NCBI GenBank assembly: GCA_009192285.1
Contig: WBVU01000004.1
Coordinates: forward strand, 3,494,001 to 3,558,000
Reading direction: 5' to 3'
DNA: 64,000 nucleotides
From: Morchella semilibera
Taxonomy: Eukaryota; Ascomycota; Pezizomycetes; Pezizales; Morchellaceae
Shown here: piece after piece, positions 34,673-45,100 of the stretch
Layout of the letters: every line of letters starts with the position of its first letter
Numbering within the stretch: position 1 is the first letter of the stretch
Program-made: the position numbers and the translations under genes
Notes under the pieces: model-generated
Databases searched by the model: none
The model's input: only the letters and a program-made list of their open reading frames with translations
What the model was told of the DNA's origin: nothing

Positions 34673-34757
34673 AGGGTTAGGGTTTTAATGTTAGGGTTAG
34701 GTTTGAATATCGTGTGCAATACCGCTTAGGGTTAGTTAGGGTTAGTTAGGGTTAGTC
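34673..34757. repeat. Interstitial telomere-like repeats
   Basis: Clustered TTAGGG-type units: AGGGTTAGGGTTTTAATG, TTAGGGTTAGG, and then three copies of TTAGGGTTAG with a TTAG spacer (TTAGGGTTAGTTAGGG). TTAGGG is the telomere unit of most filamentous fungi. It lies just upstream of the tRNA-Arg gene. It could be a scar of telomere addition or a cluster of TTAGGG-binding factor (Tbf1-type) sites. Confidence 0.7.
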
Positions 34758-35682
34758 ATGGACTAATACATAAAATACTACATCTCCAACCACACCAAAA
34801 TAGGGGATGGGCACGAGACTAGATTGATACTTCATAAATAATCTCGCGGGTGAGGGTGGTCAAATTCTCGACTTCCCTCCATAGCTAATATCAACCTCGT
34901 GTTTGGTTCCTCTAGTCGCACTTTCCTCCGTCCAAGGGATAAGAAATCTCGCCATATATCCCTTAGTCTGTCAACGCTGGCCCCCCCTATAACAGAGGAA
35001 TCAAGTCTGCATGGGAGACCCACTATATAAGAGAGATAGCATAAACCTGGGGGGTCAGCATGGATAAGAAAAGACCCTGCTGCAAGAAACACAAAGTACC
35101 TATACTGAAACCTACCTGCTATCAGAAAACACCTCACCAACCTGAGACGAAAACCGCCCGCACCCCAGCGAGGGTTTCAACCCCAGCACCGCAGCACTGG
35201 CACAGGCGCTACTAGAGGTTCAAGGCGCCATCAAGTATTGTCGGGTCTCATAACTGAACATTCGTGTTGCAACCAAACTTCAAACTTCAATTAGTTACTG
35301 AGCTTTACAGACTGACTCTCTGGCTCTGAGAGTGTCAAGAGCACTACTTTGGGCTTGGTGGTTACTCTCCCAATGTTCGCTACACCTCGCTATAAGAAGA
35401 AGACCCGCACCGAGTGACACCCCCATGACACGATCTAATCTAAATCTAAATCTCCAGATTAGATAACCCCGCCCCCGCCCCGCACCCCTGCCCAGGCCAG
35501 GCCAGGCACACAAAGCGCGGGGAGTATGTATTGCGCAATCCGAAACAACCTCACCGCACCGCAAAACGAGCGCAATCCCGCTCAGCTCAGCACACACATC
35601 CATACACACACACATCGTATTTCAAAGCAGAGCTCCGCAGAGCTAGAGAGAGATAAAAGACACCGTTACCTCTGTAAGCTCA
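34758..35682. other. Intergenic spacer
   Basis: Gene-free, becoming G+C-rich toward ATX1. No gene or structured RNA recognised. Confidence 0.4.
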
Positions 35683-35787
35683 CCACCTCACAACCCACCA
35701 AACAACCACAACTCAACCCACAACCACAACCAAAGAAACAACCAAACAACCCACAACCACAGAAACAACCCACAGAAACAGCCAAAA
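35683..35787 (+). promoter_or_regulatory. C/A-rich unstructured leader of ATX1
   Basis: About 100 bases just before the ATX1 ATG consist almost only of C and A (repeats of CCACAAC and AACAACC) with very few G or T. Such leaders are free of secondary structure and upstream ATGs and favour efficient initiation. The ATG context is CCAAAAATGTC. Confidence 0.5.
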
Positions 35788-36239
35788 ATGTCAGACAACA
35801 CCTACGAGTTCCGCGTCGCCATGTCCTGCGGCGGCTGCTCTGGCGCCCGTGACCCGCGTGCTCTCGAAGCTTGAAGGTGCCCTCTTCCTCCTGTGCCCTC
35901 TGTCCCCCGTGCCCTCCCCTCTATCCCTGCCCTCCCTCTGTCCTCTTCCTCCCCTGGCCCTCAAACCAATACCTCCCTCTAACCCCCAACTCCTAACACC
36001 CAACCCCCAACCCCCAACTCCTAACCACCTAACCCTAACACCTAACACTAACAAACCCAGGCGTCAAAAGCTTCGACGTATCCCTCGAGACACAGCTCGT
36101 GACGGTGACGGCCGATCCCGCGCTCGCCTACGACACGGTTCTCAACAAGATTGGCAAGACGGGCAAGAAGGTGCAGGCCGGGGCCGAGATTGTGGATGGC
36201 GGGAGGGTCGAGAGGAGTGTTGAGCTCACGTCGGAGTAA
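35788..36239 (+). CDS. ATX1: Copper chaperone ATX1 (one frame break)
   Basis: Exon 1 35788-35876 and exon 2 36061-36239, 88 aa once one extra C in the C3 run at 35846-35848 is discounted. As written, the frame after CSGA reads into a stop at 35873; with one C fewer it continues VTRVLSKLEG across the intron into VKSFDVSLETQLVTVTADP. The copper site is MSCGGC (MxCxxC, Cys14 and Cys17), and KIGKTGKKVQAG is the Lys-rich face that docks on the Ccc2-type P-type ATPase. ATX1 carries Cu(I) from the plasma-membrane transporter to the trans-Golgi ATPase for loading of multicopper oxidases. The intron (184 nt) is pyrimidine/CA-rich and ends CTAACACTAACAAACCCAG. Convergent with MLH3. The gene is conserved and single-copy in most fungi, so a real inactivation would be surprising. 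Confidence 0.88.
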
Positions 36240-36396
36240 GGGGGGGGGGGGGGTTTATAATTATGGTAGAAGGGGTTGGTAGATAGATATAAAGGAATAT
36301 GAGAGCTTGGTAGACGTGATGTGCACTCGTTGATGGTGATGTCGTTGTGATAAACTATATACAAGCAATCTCTCTCAAAAAAGTCCTATTATCTAC

Positions 36397-38852
36397 CTAC
36401 AAAAAAAAAAGGGAAGCTATCCTACACCCCCCCTCTCTCCATCCACCTCTCAAAGTCCCTCCTAAACCCCCCTCCACCACCCCTCCCCCTCCACCACTCC
36501 CACCCCCACCCCCTCCCACACCAGCGCCCAAATCCGCCAACGGCACCATACTCGGCCTCCCATGCGCACACATAAACGGGAACCTACACTGGGCCAGCGC
36601 CGCCACCAGCGCCACACACTCGTCCCTGCCGAGGGGGTCATTAAACATGACCGCGCCTCTACACGCGCGACTATTGACCATCTCCAGCAACCCCCCTAGG
36701 ACACCCGGGGTGTCCCTCCGCCGCATGTCGGCGGAGCATCGCGACCGCCAGCGACGGCTCAGCAACACAGCGGTCCAGCACCGGCGCCGGCAGCGCCCGT
36801 GATCGTGACCGCGGCCGCCTGGTCGTCGACGCGGTACCGCACGCCCCAGCGCTCGAGCGCGGGCTGCAGGGCCGCGAGCTGCGCTGCGTCGCGCGCGCTG
36901 GGGAGCGTGAACGGCAGGTTGCATGGGCGGGCGGAGGCGGCGGTCAGGGTTGCGAGGAGGGCGCTCGACGCGGGACGCGCTCGGACGCGGCCGTGTTGGT
37001 CGATTAGGACTAGGTGGGTGTGCTGCGTGGTGAGGATGTATTTGTTGTCGATCTGCGCGATTATGGTGGCGGATTTGAGGGCGGGCTTTGTGAGCTTTGC
37101 CAGCGCGGGTTGGGTCGTGGTCGTCGTGGGTGTGGGAGGGGCATGAGGTGAGGGTGGGGATGGGGGCTTGTGTTTCGGCGAAGACGGGGTTTTTCCAGTT
37201 CTGTTGTTGGGGGTGTCAATGATTGAAGTGCGCATATTTGGTTGGTGGTGGGGGTTACCTTGAGCAGCTCCTCGACAAACGGCCCCTCCACCTTCTCACC
37301 GCCGTCGATCCTAGCGCTGCCATTACCCCCCGGGGCCGTATTTCCGGTCCTGGAGTTGACCTGGTAGGTCCGTTTCGTGAGTGGATTTCTCCAGGTGATC
37401 TGTCCGTCGTTCTCCTTCCTCCGGTGGTGGTGGTGGCGGTGACGTCGACGGCCGGGGGCACAAACTCCTTCTCTGCAGCCGCCGAGAACCCGGTCCCCTT
37501 TCTTCCCTCCTCCTCTCTAGGGTCCACTCTCGCAGCCTTGACCCTGCTCCACAACGCGAGGGCATTCGGGTCCCCTGGGAGGGGTGCCGTTCCGGTTATT
37601 GATTGTCCTCAACGGCATGCTCGTGTCGTCGTCCCCTGGGCCTCTTTCTGCTGGCCGCGGTAGTGGTGGCGGGGAGGAAATGGTTCGTCTTTAGAAACTG
37701 CCACAGCAGCTTCTGCAGCAGCGCCACCACAGCCGCCAAGTGCCCGCCCTCCAGGCCCGCCTTCCCCTCCGTTCCGCCCTCGCCGCCGATCACGCCCACG
37801 GCATCATCGCACTCGACCCACAGCGCAAACATTGCATAGCGCTCCACGGCCCTCCCCCCGGCTGCAAACGCGGACGCGGCAAACACCCGGTTGATCTCGG
37901 CGTGCAGCGCCGTCGTGGTGGAGGGCGGGAGCGGGTGGCCATTGACGTACAGGAACTGGATCTCGCGGGTTGCGTGGCCCCGCCGGCTGACGAGGCCCTT
38001 TATCGATATCGGCGTCTGGACGGCGCGGACGCGCTCCCAGCAGTCGTGCGCTCCGATCACTGCGCGGCCGTACACCTGCGTTAGCACGCCCGTGACGTGC
38101 TGGTGTTGCGGCTTGACGGAGAGGCGGCGGGCGCCGTGGTGGTCGCGGACTATGAGGGTTACGTTGCGGCCGGCGGGCGTTAGGAGCAGCTGCACGAGGC
38201 GCCATGTTATGCGGTCCCATTCGCGCTCGAGCTCTGGCGCGGCGGCGTTCACGCGGGCATGGAAGCGGACGGGGAGGTCGGCGTGGAGGCCCTCGATCCG
38301 GACTATGGTTCCCTGGTTGGGGAGGCGCTGGTGCGCCGGTGCGGGCCCGGTAAAGAGCGGCGTGGAGTAGGAGGCACGGGTTGTGTGGGTGGAGCGGTGG
38401 GTGGCGTGGCGGGAGGTGAGCGTGAAGAGGGAGTGCGTGGAGAGGGAGCTCAGCGCCTGGCCACGGAAGCCAAATGTGGTGGGTCTGTCTGCTGCTGCTG
38501 CTGCTGCTTCTGGGGGGTATTTCGAGGTTGCTGTGACTGCAGTTAGCTACTGCTCGCCATATACGACAGCTGACAGCTGACAGCACGCACCGTACATCTT
38601 CCCCACCATCCCCACGTCCTCTGGCAGGATCCCTACGCCGTCATCCTCAACGACGCAGCTGTTGCGCGCAAGGTTGACCTGCACCGTGACGCTGCGGGCG
38701 CGGGCGTCCAGCGAGTTCTGGACGAGCTCCGAGACTGCATCGGGCAGCGAGGTGATTGCGAGTGTAGACCGCAGACGCACAGTGACAGAGTCGGGGAGCT
38801 GGCGGATGCGTGGGGCTGTTGTGGGGTCTTGCGGTGGTGGTGGTTGGGGCAT
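36397..38852 (-). CDS. MLH3: DNA mismatch repair protein MLH3 (multiple frame breaks)
   Basis: Exon 1 38852-38591, exon 2 38530-37259, exon 3 37200-36397. The N-terminal GHKL ATPase is intact: ELVQNSLDA (catalytic Glu, Asn), VEDDGVGI, TSK and FGFRGQALSSLSTHS, then the transducer domain (GRAVIGAHDCWERVRAVQTP and FLYVNGHPLPPS). After about 37640 the gene moves between frames. Discounting one base in each of several short runs (C4 at 37633-37636, C4 at 37572-37575, one near 37110-37150, and at 36991-36992, 36972-36974, 36959-36961, 36796-36798, 36691-36696), and adding one near 37440, restores a normal MLH3: ALWSRVKAA, DGQITWRNPLTKRTYQVNSR, IIAQIDNKYIL, the nuclease metal site DQHAASERVRVE (DQHAxxExxxxE) and CAHGRPSMVPL (zinc ligands). 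MLH3 pairs with MLH1 as the crossover-making nuclease of meiosis. Either an eroding gene or, more likely, an error-rich stretch of sequence. Confidence 0.85.
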
Positions 38853-40076
38853 TGGTGTGGTGTTGACATTTTGTGGAGTTGTGGGGGGGAGAGATGGAAG
38901 AGTGAAGATGAGTGAGTGAGGGTTTGTTACACAGTGAGGTGTGCCAAGGGTTCGTCAGTATTAAACAGCGTCCCTCGGCTGTGTCCAGGCGTACGCTCAC
39001 CGGGTGCAGATATGAGGAGACGTCAAGTAGAACATCCAGACAAGATGCCCACATGAATATCCCACTGCCACTAGAACGGCCGCTCCATCGGGCACCGCTC
39101 TCACGGGCATGGTGCTACCAAATGATCTAGACGCAGTACCTCCACCCCACCAGGGTGCACATCTTCACTCATCTTCACTATGAAATCAACAACTGCCCAG
39201 CTTATCAGCGTCCCCCGATAAGGAGCGGGGGTCTACATACTAGATACATGTAACGTTTTAGACCCACACAGATTTGTAGCTACCAAAGCCATCTCCACCA
39301 CCTCTTGAGATATCTAGTCTAGTACCGGGTTCTTAGTGCAGTACAATCTCGTTATAGGATATTGTTTATAAGGGTATAAGAACATTACATATCTTGAGTC
39401 ATAATAGGGATTACATGTATGTACTTTGGGTGGACTGGGCACTTCTTGTAAGGATAAATGGCCCATGTGCATATAAGGACATTTTTGGATGCAGAATTGT
39501 CACATTTCCATATCCTTTGAACTCCGCTTCAAAACACAAGTAGTTTCCAGACTAATTATCCCCTATGTCTGTTTTGGTGCCGTTGCCGTGCGACACACTT
39601 CTGGGCCCGACACAGCACTGACTGGTCGATAAGTCTGGCTCTCACTGTTGCACACTTGATCTCTGCGCGTGAACCGGTACGGAAAAGGGTTTGATATAGA
39701 TAGATGGATACGTACAAAATAACCGCGCAAAACAAAGTCTAGCTGAGAGGGGAAAAAACAGTCAAACAGACAAAGGCTTCAGGGTAAACAGTGGGGGGAA
39801 AAAAAAACATCGCGACATGGAACCGAAAAACGACTGACTCCAACCCAGCCTTTTACCATAAACGAATGATAGAAAAGAGGAAAATAAATAAGATAAAGAA
39901 AAAAACAGTCAAAAGGGATATCAAGAAACCGCACCAGCCCGTCCAAAGAAAAAGAGAGAGAAATAGAGGAGAGAAAAAGTGCCAAATTGCTACAACGATT
40001 GTGGTGGTATATAAAAGAAAATATAAAAAAAATGAACCCAAAAATCAATCTTGCTGCTTCGCGGTATACTCCCATG
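38853..40076. other. Intergenic spacer
   Basis: Upstream of MLH3 and downstream of the CRZ1-like gene. Purine-rich toward 39780-40030. Two TACATGTA words (39245, 39413). No gene recognised. Confidence 0.4.
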
Positions 40077-42188
40077 TTACCCCCTGTATCCATCACCCGT
40101 ATCGCTAGCCCATTCTTCGTTACCACTCCAGTCACCACGACTGCCGTCGTAGCTATTCCTGTGGCTACCCATGACTGAACCACCACTCACACTTCCACCA
40201 TCATCCCACTCACCACCACTATTGTCAAAACTGCTTCTGTTGCCGTCGTCAATGCCGCTTCCCCCATCCGCTATATCATCGTCGCCTTGATCCCCTAGTG
40301 CTCCCCACTCCATATTTGCCAACGCAGGGTACTGCTCAATGAGCGCAGTAGGAAACATCATGGAATGTTCCATACCCATCGCCATTCCGTGCGCATCATG
40401 CGTCATGGGTCCCATGGTTGGGTCCATCATCTGTCCCTGAGCCATCATTTGATTGCGCGCCCTCTCCGCGTTGTCCTCCTCCAGCAACGGCCGTATGCAA
40501 ACCCTACCCGCCTCGCTGCGGAAGTGGCGTCCCAGAGCATCGGCGCGGGCAAACCTTCTTCCACATCCCCAGACACCGCCAGGTTTAAGGTTGCCACGGC
40601 ATACAAACTTCTTCTCACCAGAGTGGAGGCCCTCGTGCCGTTTCCGGTCGTGTTGGCGCGCAAAGGCTTTGTTACATACCGTGCATATGAATGGTCTCTC
40701 GTCCGTGTGCGTGCGCAGATGCGAGCGCAAATTGTAGGCTCGGGTGAAGCGCTTCGGGCACAGGTTACACTGGAAAGTGGCTGGGTGCTTTTGTACTCGC
40801 TTATCACTTGCGTTCGTCCCTGGCCGACCGGGCATCGCGAGGCCTAGGAAGTAGTCCCTGTTTGGTGGTACGGAATTTGTAGAGGACCTACGAGAGAGCT
40901 TCGAGGACGCATTAGAGGTGACACTACCTGGGCTACCCACAGGTGCTATGACAGCATCTGCAGGGCTGAGTGAGTTTCCTCTAGAGCGCCCGCCTACAGG
41001 GCTAGCGGCGCCCGGGGAGATGGGCCTGGTAATGGCGCCAGCAGCATTAAGGTTTGATGTACCCGTGCCCGTATATGGATCAGACTTGGCTCTTTTCCTT
41101 GTCGCATCTTCAGAACCGTTAGTATTATGTTAATCTTACACAAAGTCGAAAGAAAAAAAAAACTCACTCTTAGGCGGGGGTCTTAGGGCACTATCGTCAT
41201 GAGTGGATCCTGGTTTATTAGGAAAGGTGGGCTGTCTTTGCGGAGGAGCAAAGATGACATGGATCTGTGGGGCAAAGCCATCTTCAGTCGGTCTATCGAG
41301 TCCAGGTCCATTCAAACGAGGGGGTGCTTGTTGAAAGTCCTCCATATCTTGTGATAGGCCCATTGGGGGAACAAAATTCAAAAGCTGATTATTCTGAGGT
41401 AGCATATACGGGCTGTTGGTACTGCTATGGTGCCCCTGGGCAGGGCTAATTCTGGGCGATACACTTGGCGAGGGATCGCGTTCATTCAGCGTAAATTGCT
41501 CTAACCCAAATGCATCCCCCGGGCTAGCTCCAGCATTAAGAAAGTCCTGCATAGATCCTTGAGGAATGTGGGTTCCCTGAAGAAGAGGCGAGGGATGCTC
41601 CGAGAACTCATGGTTCCTCATGTATGGGCTGTTTGCAGCTGAGGAAATATCCGAGTATTCACTTGGAGCTTTACGGTGGCTCCAAGAGGACTCTTGGTTG
41701 TGGGCATAGACATTGTCCCACTGGTTGAAACCAGTAGTTGGACCTGCGGAGAGTATACCAGCAGAGTCTGGCTGTGATGTTTGCTGGCTGAGAAGAAGCG
41801 GGGGGGTGTTATGCTGCGAGTGAGAGTGTTGAGAAGTCATCAATTCGGCAGGATTGATACTTCCAGAAACAGACTCTTTGTTATCGTAGTCGAACAAGTT
41901 GCTATCTGGGGCCGGGAACAAAGCAAAATCTCCTCCGTAGCCGGTGTTGGAATCTCTCCAGTTCTCTCCAAGTGGAAGCGTAGAGGTATGGAACTGGGGC
42001 GATGCGCTTTGTCTAAGGTTCTCAAGCTGTTGCTGTTGCTGCTGGTGGTCTGGGCTTTGATAGCGATAATCAGGTCTGTAGCCAGCTTGTTCACCGGAGT
42101 TTGTATTGAACAATTCTTCCTCTGTTGGAGGGAAGGAGAGATTTAAGCCATTAGACTGATGATGTTGAGCACCTCCAGAAGAAGACAT
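40077..42188 (-). CDS. CRZ1: Calcineurin-responsive zinc finger factor, CRZ1-like
   Basis: Exon 1 42188-41168 and exon 2 41107-40077, 683 aa. The start is the first ATG ([12 protein letters not shown]); the frame is open upstream but only from GTG. Residues 1-340 are disordered, Gln/Ser/Pro-rich, with SPYM repeats and a Ser-rich motif ([18 protein letters not shown]) like the calcineurin-regulated serine region. PQIHVI at about 307-312 is a PxIxIT calcineurin docking motif, followed by FAPP as in other filamentous-fungal Crz1 proteins. The DNA-binding part begins at about residue 454: two C2H2 fingers ([21 protein letters not shown] and [21 protein letters not shown], split here for length only) and a third atypical finger ([14 protein letters not shown]) ending GRVCIRPLL. 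The C-tail is Met/Gly/Asp-rich. On a calcium rise, calcineurin dephosphorylates Crz1, which enters the nucleus and activates stress and cell-wall genes. Confidence 0.93.
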
Positions 42189-45100
42189 TGGAATTGTTAG
42201 ATGATAGTAATGTGGCGAGGCTGAGGTTTCAGGTAAGAAAGTATGTAAAAGATGATGAAGATGATGCACACGGTGAGGCTCAGTAATGTTCTTTAACCCA
42301 ATTTAAGAATAGCCTAGAGCTAGACTCGACAAAAAAGGTAGATCTGGTGGCTTGGAGCTATTGAAACTCTAATAGCGAGGACGTGGGCTATATGTACGAG
42401 GCGGCGGGCGCTAGTAGTAACAAAATGTAAAGGCCGGCGTTCTAGAAAGTCTAAGATTCCCAGGCTACCGTACAATCCAGACGAGAGGAGGGCAAGGTTA
42501 GTGATGAGATACTTTCTGTGCCTCGCAAGGTAAATTGCCGGTGGAAAGGATTTAGATAATAAATGGGCGGTAACAAATGGGGAGACAACGACGGCGACGG
42601 CGACGGCGACAACAGAAACAAAAAGGAATCAGTGGTACCTTACATACAAAAGCAATACGCTCCCGAAGGTTCCAATTAGTTTAGACCCTAAAAACGACGA
42701 TGATGTATTTCTGGTAAGACCTGGCGCCGAGATGTCACGACGGGAGGTAATTGTTGAATGCTTGATTTGAAGAGTTGATCGGCAGGAACACAGCCGCCTT
42801 GTAGGGACACTACGTACAAGTTGGGAGTGTGACGGAGGAGGAGGAGGGGACAGTATCAGAATAGGTGATTCCTCACAGAGTGGAGGGGTGGGGTGGTTGA
42901 GTGGGCAAAGGGGCGGAGTGAAAGTTCTGCGAGCTTTGGACTTGTGCGGGGGGGGGGGGGGAGGGGGGGGAAGAGGGGGTGGTGTCGGATGAGATTATGG
43001 AAGAGGATGGTTGGCTGGTATTAAACGCCTACAGCAACTGTTATGTTCCAACTAATCGCTTCGATCGCTTGTACCAAGAAGTACCGCGCTCGTGGGATTC
43101 AAAGTCGGGTTAAGCTGTTTGGGGGGGGGGGGGGGTTGGGTTGTAGCTTACTGAGTTTAGTTTTGACTGAGGGTATGGCGGGGTTCTTGTTATCATGAGT
43201 CGCCGAGACGACAACCAATTTGGGTTAGTCCTAGATATATACCCGTTAATATGAGAAGTTTATTTCCGTATTGAGGCCTTCAATACTCTGTTGGTAAGGT
43301 ATTAGAGGTCTTGGCAAAAACGATTCACTTGCTGTTTTCAATCTCGTGCTATTCTTGTCTTCCCCCCCCCCCCATTAGTACTTCATGGGCTGTGCCTTCA
43401 TCCCATTTTACCATGATAAACACTCGAGAGTATTGGTTGGTGATAGGAAGATATGTACTGTTTAATTCTACAGAATGATTCTTCTGAATTACAATCATCA
43501 CCAGGGAGTTTCTCACTTCTAAGGCTTGACTAACTAAACGCCTTAAGTCTGACTGAGTTCTTTCTCTCTCCCTCTCTTTCGCTCTGCATGCTTACCAAAC
43601 CAATCAAGTCCCCAGTCCCTGCCGAGCTCACTTGACAAGGCCCTAAACTCAGAACGATTCCACTTAAAGTGACTTAATTCATAGTCCCACTATGGAGCAC
43701 GTCGTCAGCCAGGCGTCCTCCAAGGCGCTTTTTGCGAACCCGACCGTGAACTCGGGTGGTTCCTGGAACTAACGCTTCTCGAACATCCATTTTATGCAAG
43801 TTGCGAACACACACATAGGAACACCCAGGGACAGGAACGCGCAGGAACGCAGCACTGCCTCAATCGCTTGTGATAGACCATGACCGCGGGAAGCTTAATT
43901 AAGTGATCGAATTTCGAGAAGGTTGTTAATCTAACATGCTCTTTCAGCTCCAAAGCTGCTCTTAGATGACTGATGTCAATCTATTATCATTATCAAGTAC
44001 TGACTGCATGTGGTACTCCAATGCCTACGGCAGCAGTACAAGTGCATGTAAGCATACTCTATTGCATCTAGATTTGAGAAGAGTGAATCACAGTGTATAA
44101 CATTTCTGCCTAGTTCTCTTTCAACAAGTATCCCTTTTTTTCTTTCTCGCCCCTCCGATACTTCCCCGCAGCCGGTGAGACCAGATTTATTTTCTCCGCG
44201 CCAAGACTCACCTAAAAATAACACCATAGTGGGATCCCTGCCCGGGGCCTGCCTTAAATTTTACAAAGATGAAACCGTTCCCGCGACACTATCGATACAA
44301 GAGCCATCCAGCCCTACAAGTGGGGAGTAGATTAAGAACCCGGACCATGTCGGATCTTGTGATTTGTGGCTTCAGATAGACCTGTTTCCTTCTTTTGACA
44401 CCTGTATATGTGTGCTCCTGCTTATGTGATAGAACCCTCGGAGATAACGTGTCTATCTCGATAAGTTAGGGCTGAAAATTTTCAGGGAAAATACGGTCGC
44501 GGGTGCAGCACTTCGGAAGCTCGCCGAGTGGACTGGGCAGGTTTCGGCTGCTCTGTTAACCACCTCAAAAATAAAAATTGAAAAATCGGTATTCTTTGAC
44601 ATGGAGGAGAATCGTCAGTATTGACGTAACTTACCTGAAAATAGATACCTGTGCATCATCAGATCAACCTTGTCTGCCGACTTTTCGTCCCCATGCATGA
44701 GATTCGATCTCCATATTTTGAGTTGCGGAAGATCTTGATTAAATTCGGCACCTAAGCAGCTACAGGTTTTTATCTTTCGGCTTTATCGGATCTAGCGTAA
44801 GGCAATAAACTTGAAACAAAACAGAAGCTTCTCTCGAACCGTATATATCAAGGATGCTGGTGGCTAACTAAAAATAGTGACTATGCACGTATATACGTAC
44901 TACGTATGTACTATTCATGTAGTTGCCCGAGTATCTATTTTACACTCGCGATATCAAGATAGATACATGTACTTATTTCAGTGTCTGTTTGGTAGTACTC
45001 TTAAAATTATTTGTGGCACTCGGAGAGCGACCCGAAATCGTTGCTCTAAATGATGATACTAGCTCAGATTTAAGCGATATAATTTGAACTTTTAAATAGG

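Noticed and set aside
35849-36223. 124-codon plus-strand frame beginning TRVLSKLEG as an independent gene
   Set aside because: It is the frame-shifted second part of ATX1 exon 1 read through the intron; the intron's GT and AG and the conserved VKSFDVSLETQ show it is not separate.
35788-36239. Programmed +1 or -1 ribosomal frameshifting as explanation of the breaks
   Set aside because: No shared slippery sequence or downstream structure; the runs differ in base, length and direction of shift.
37804-38586. 260-codon Pro/Arg-rich minus-strand frame
   Set aside because: Out-of-frame shadow of MLH3 exon 2; the true frame there reads TFGFRGQALSSLSTHS.
36397-38852. Calling MLH3 an ancient pseudogene
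   Set aside because: Splice sites, ATPase motifs, metal-binding motif and zinc ligands all survive once single bases in short runs are discounted; an old pseudogene would show point stops and altered motifs.
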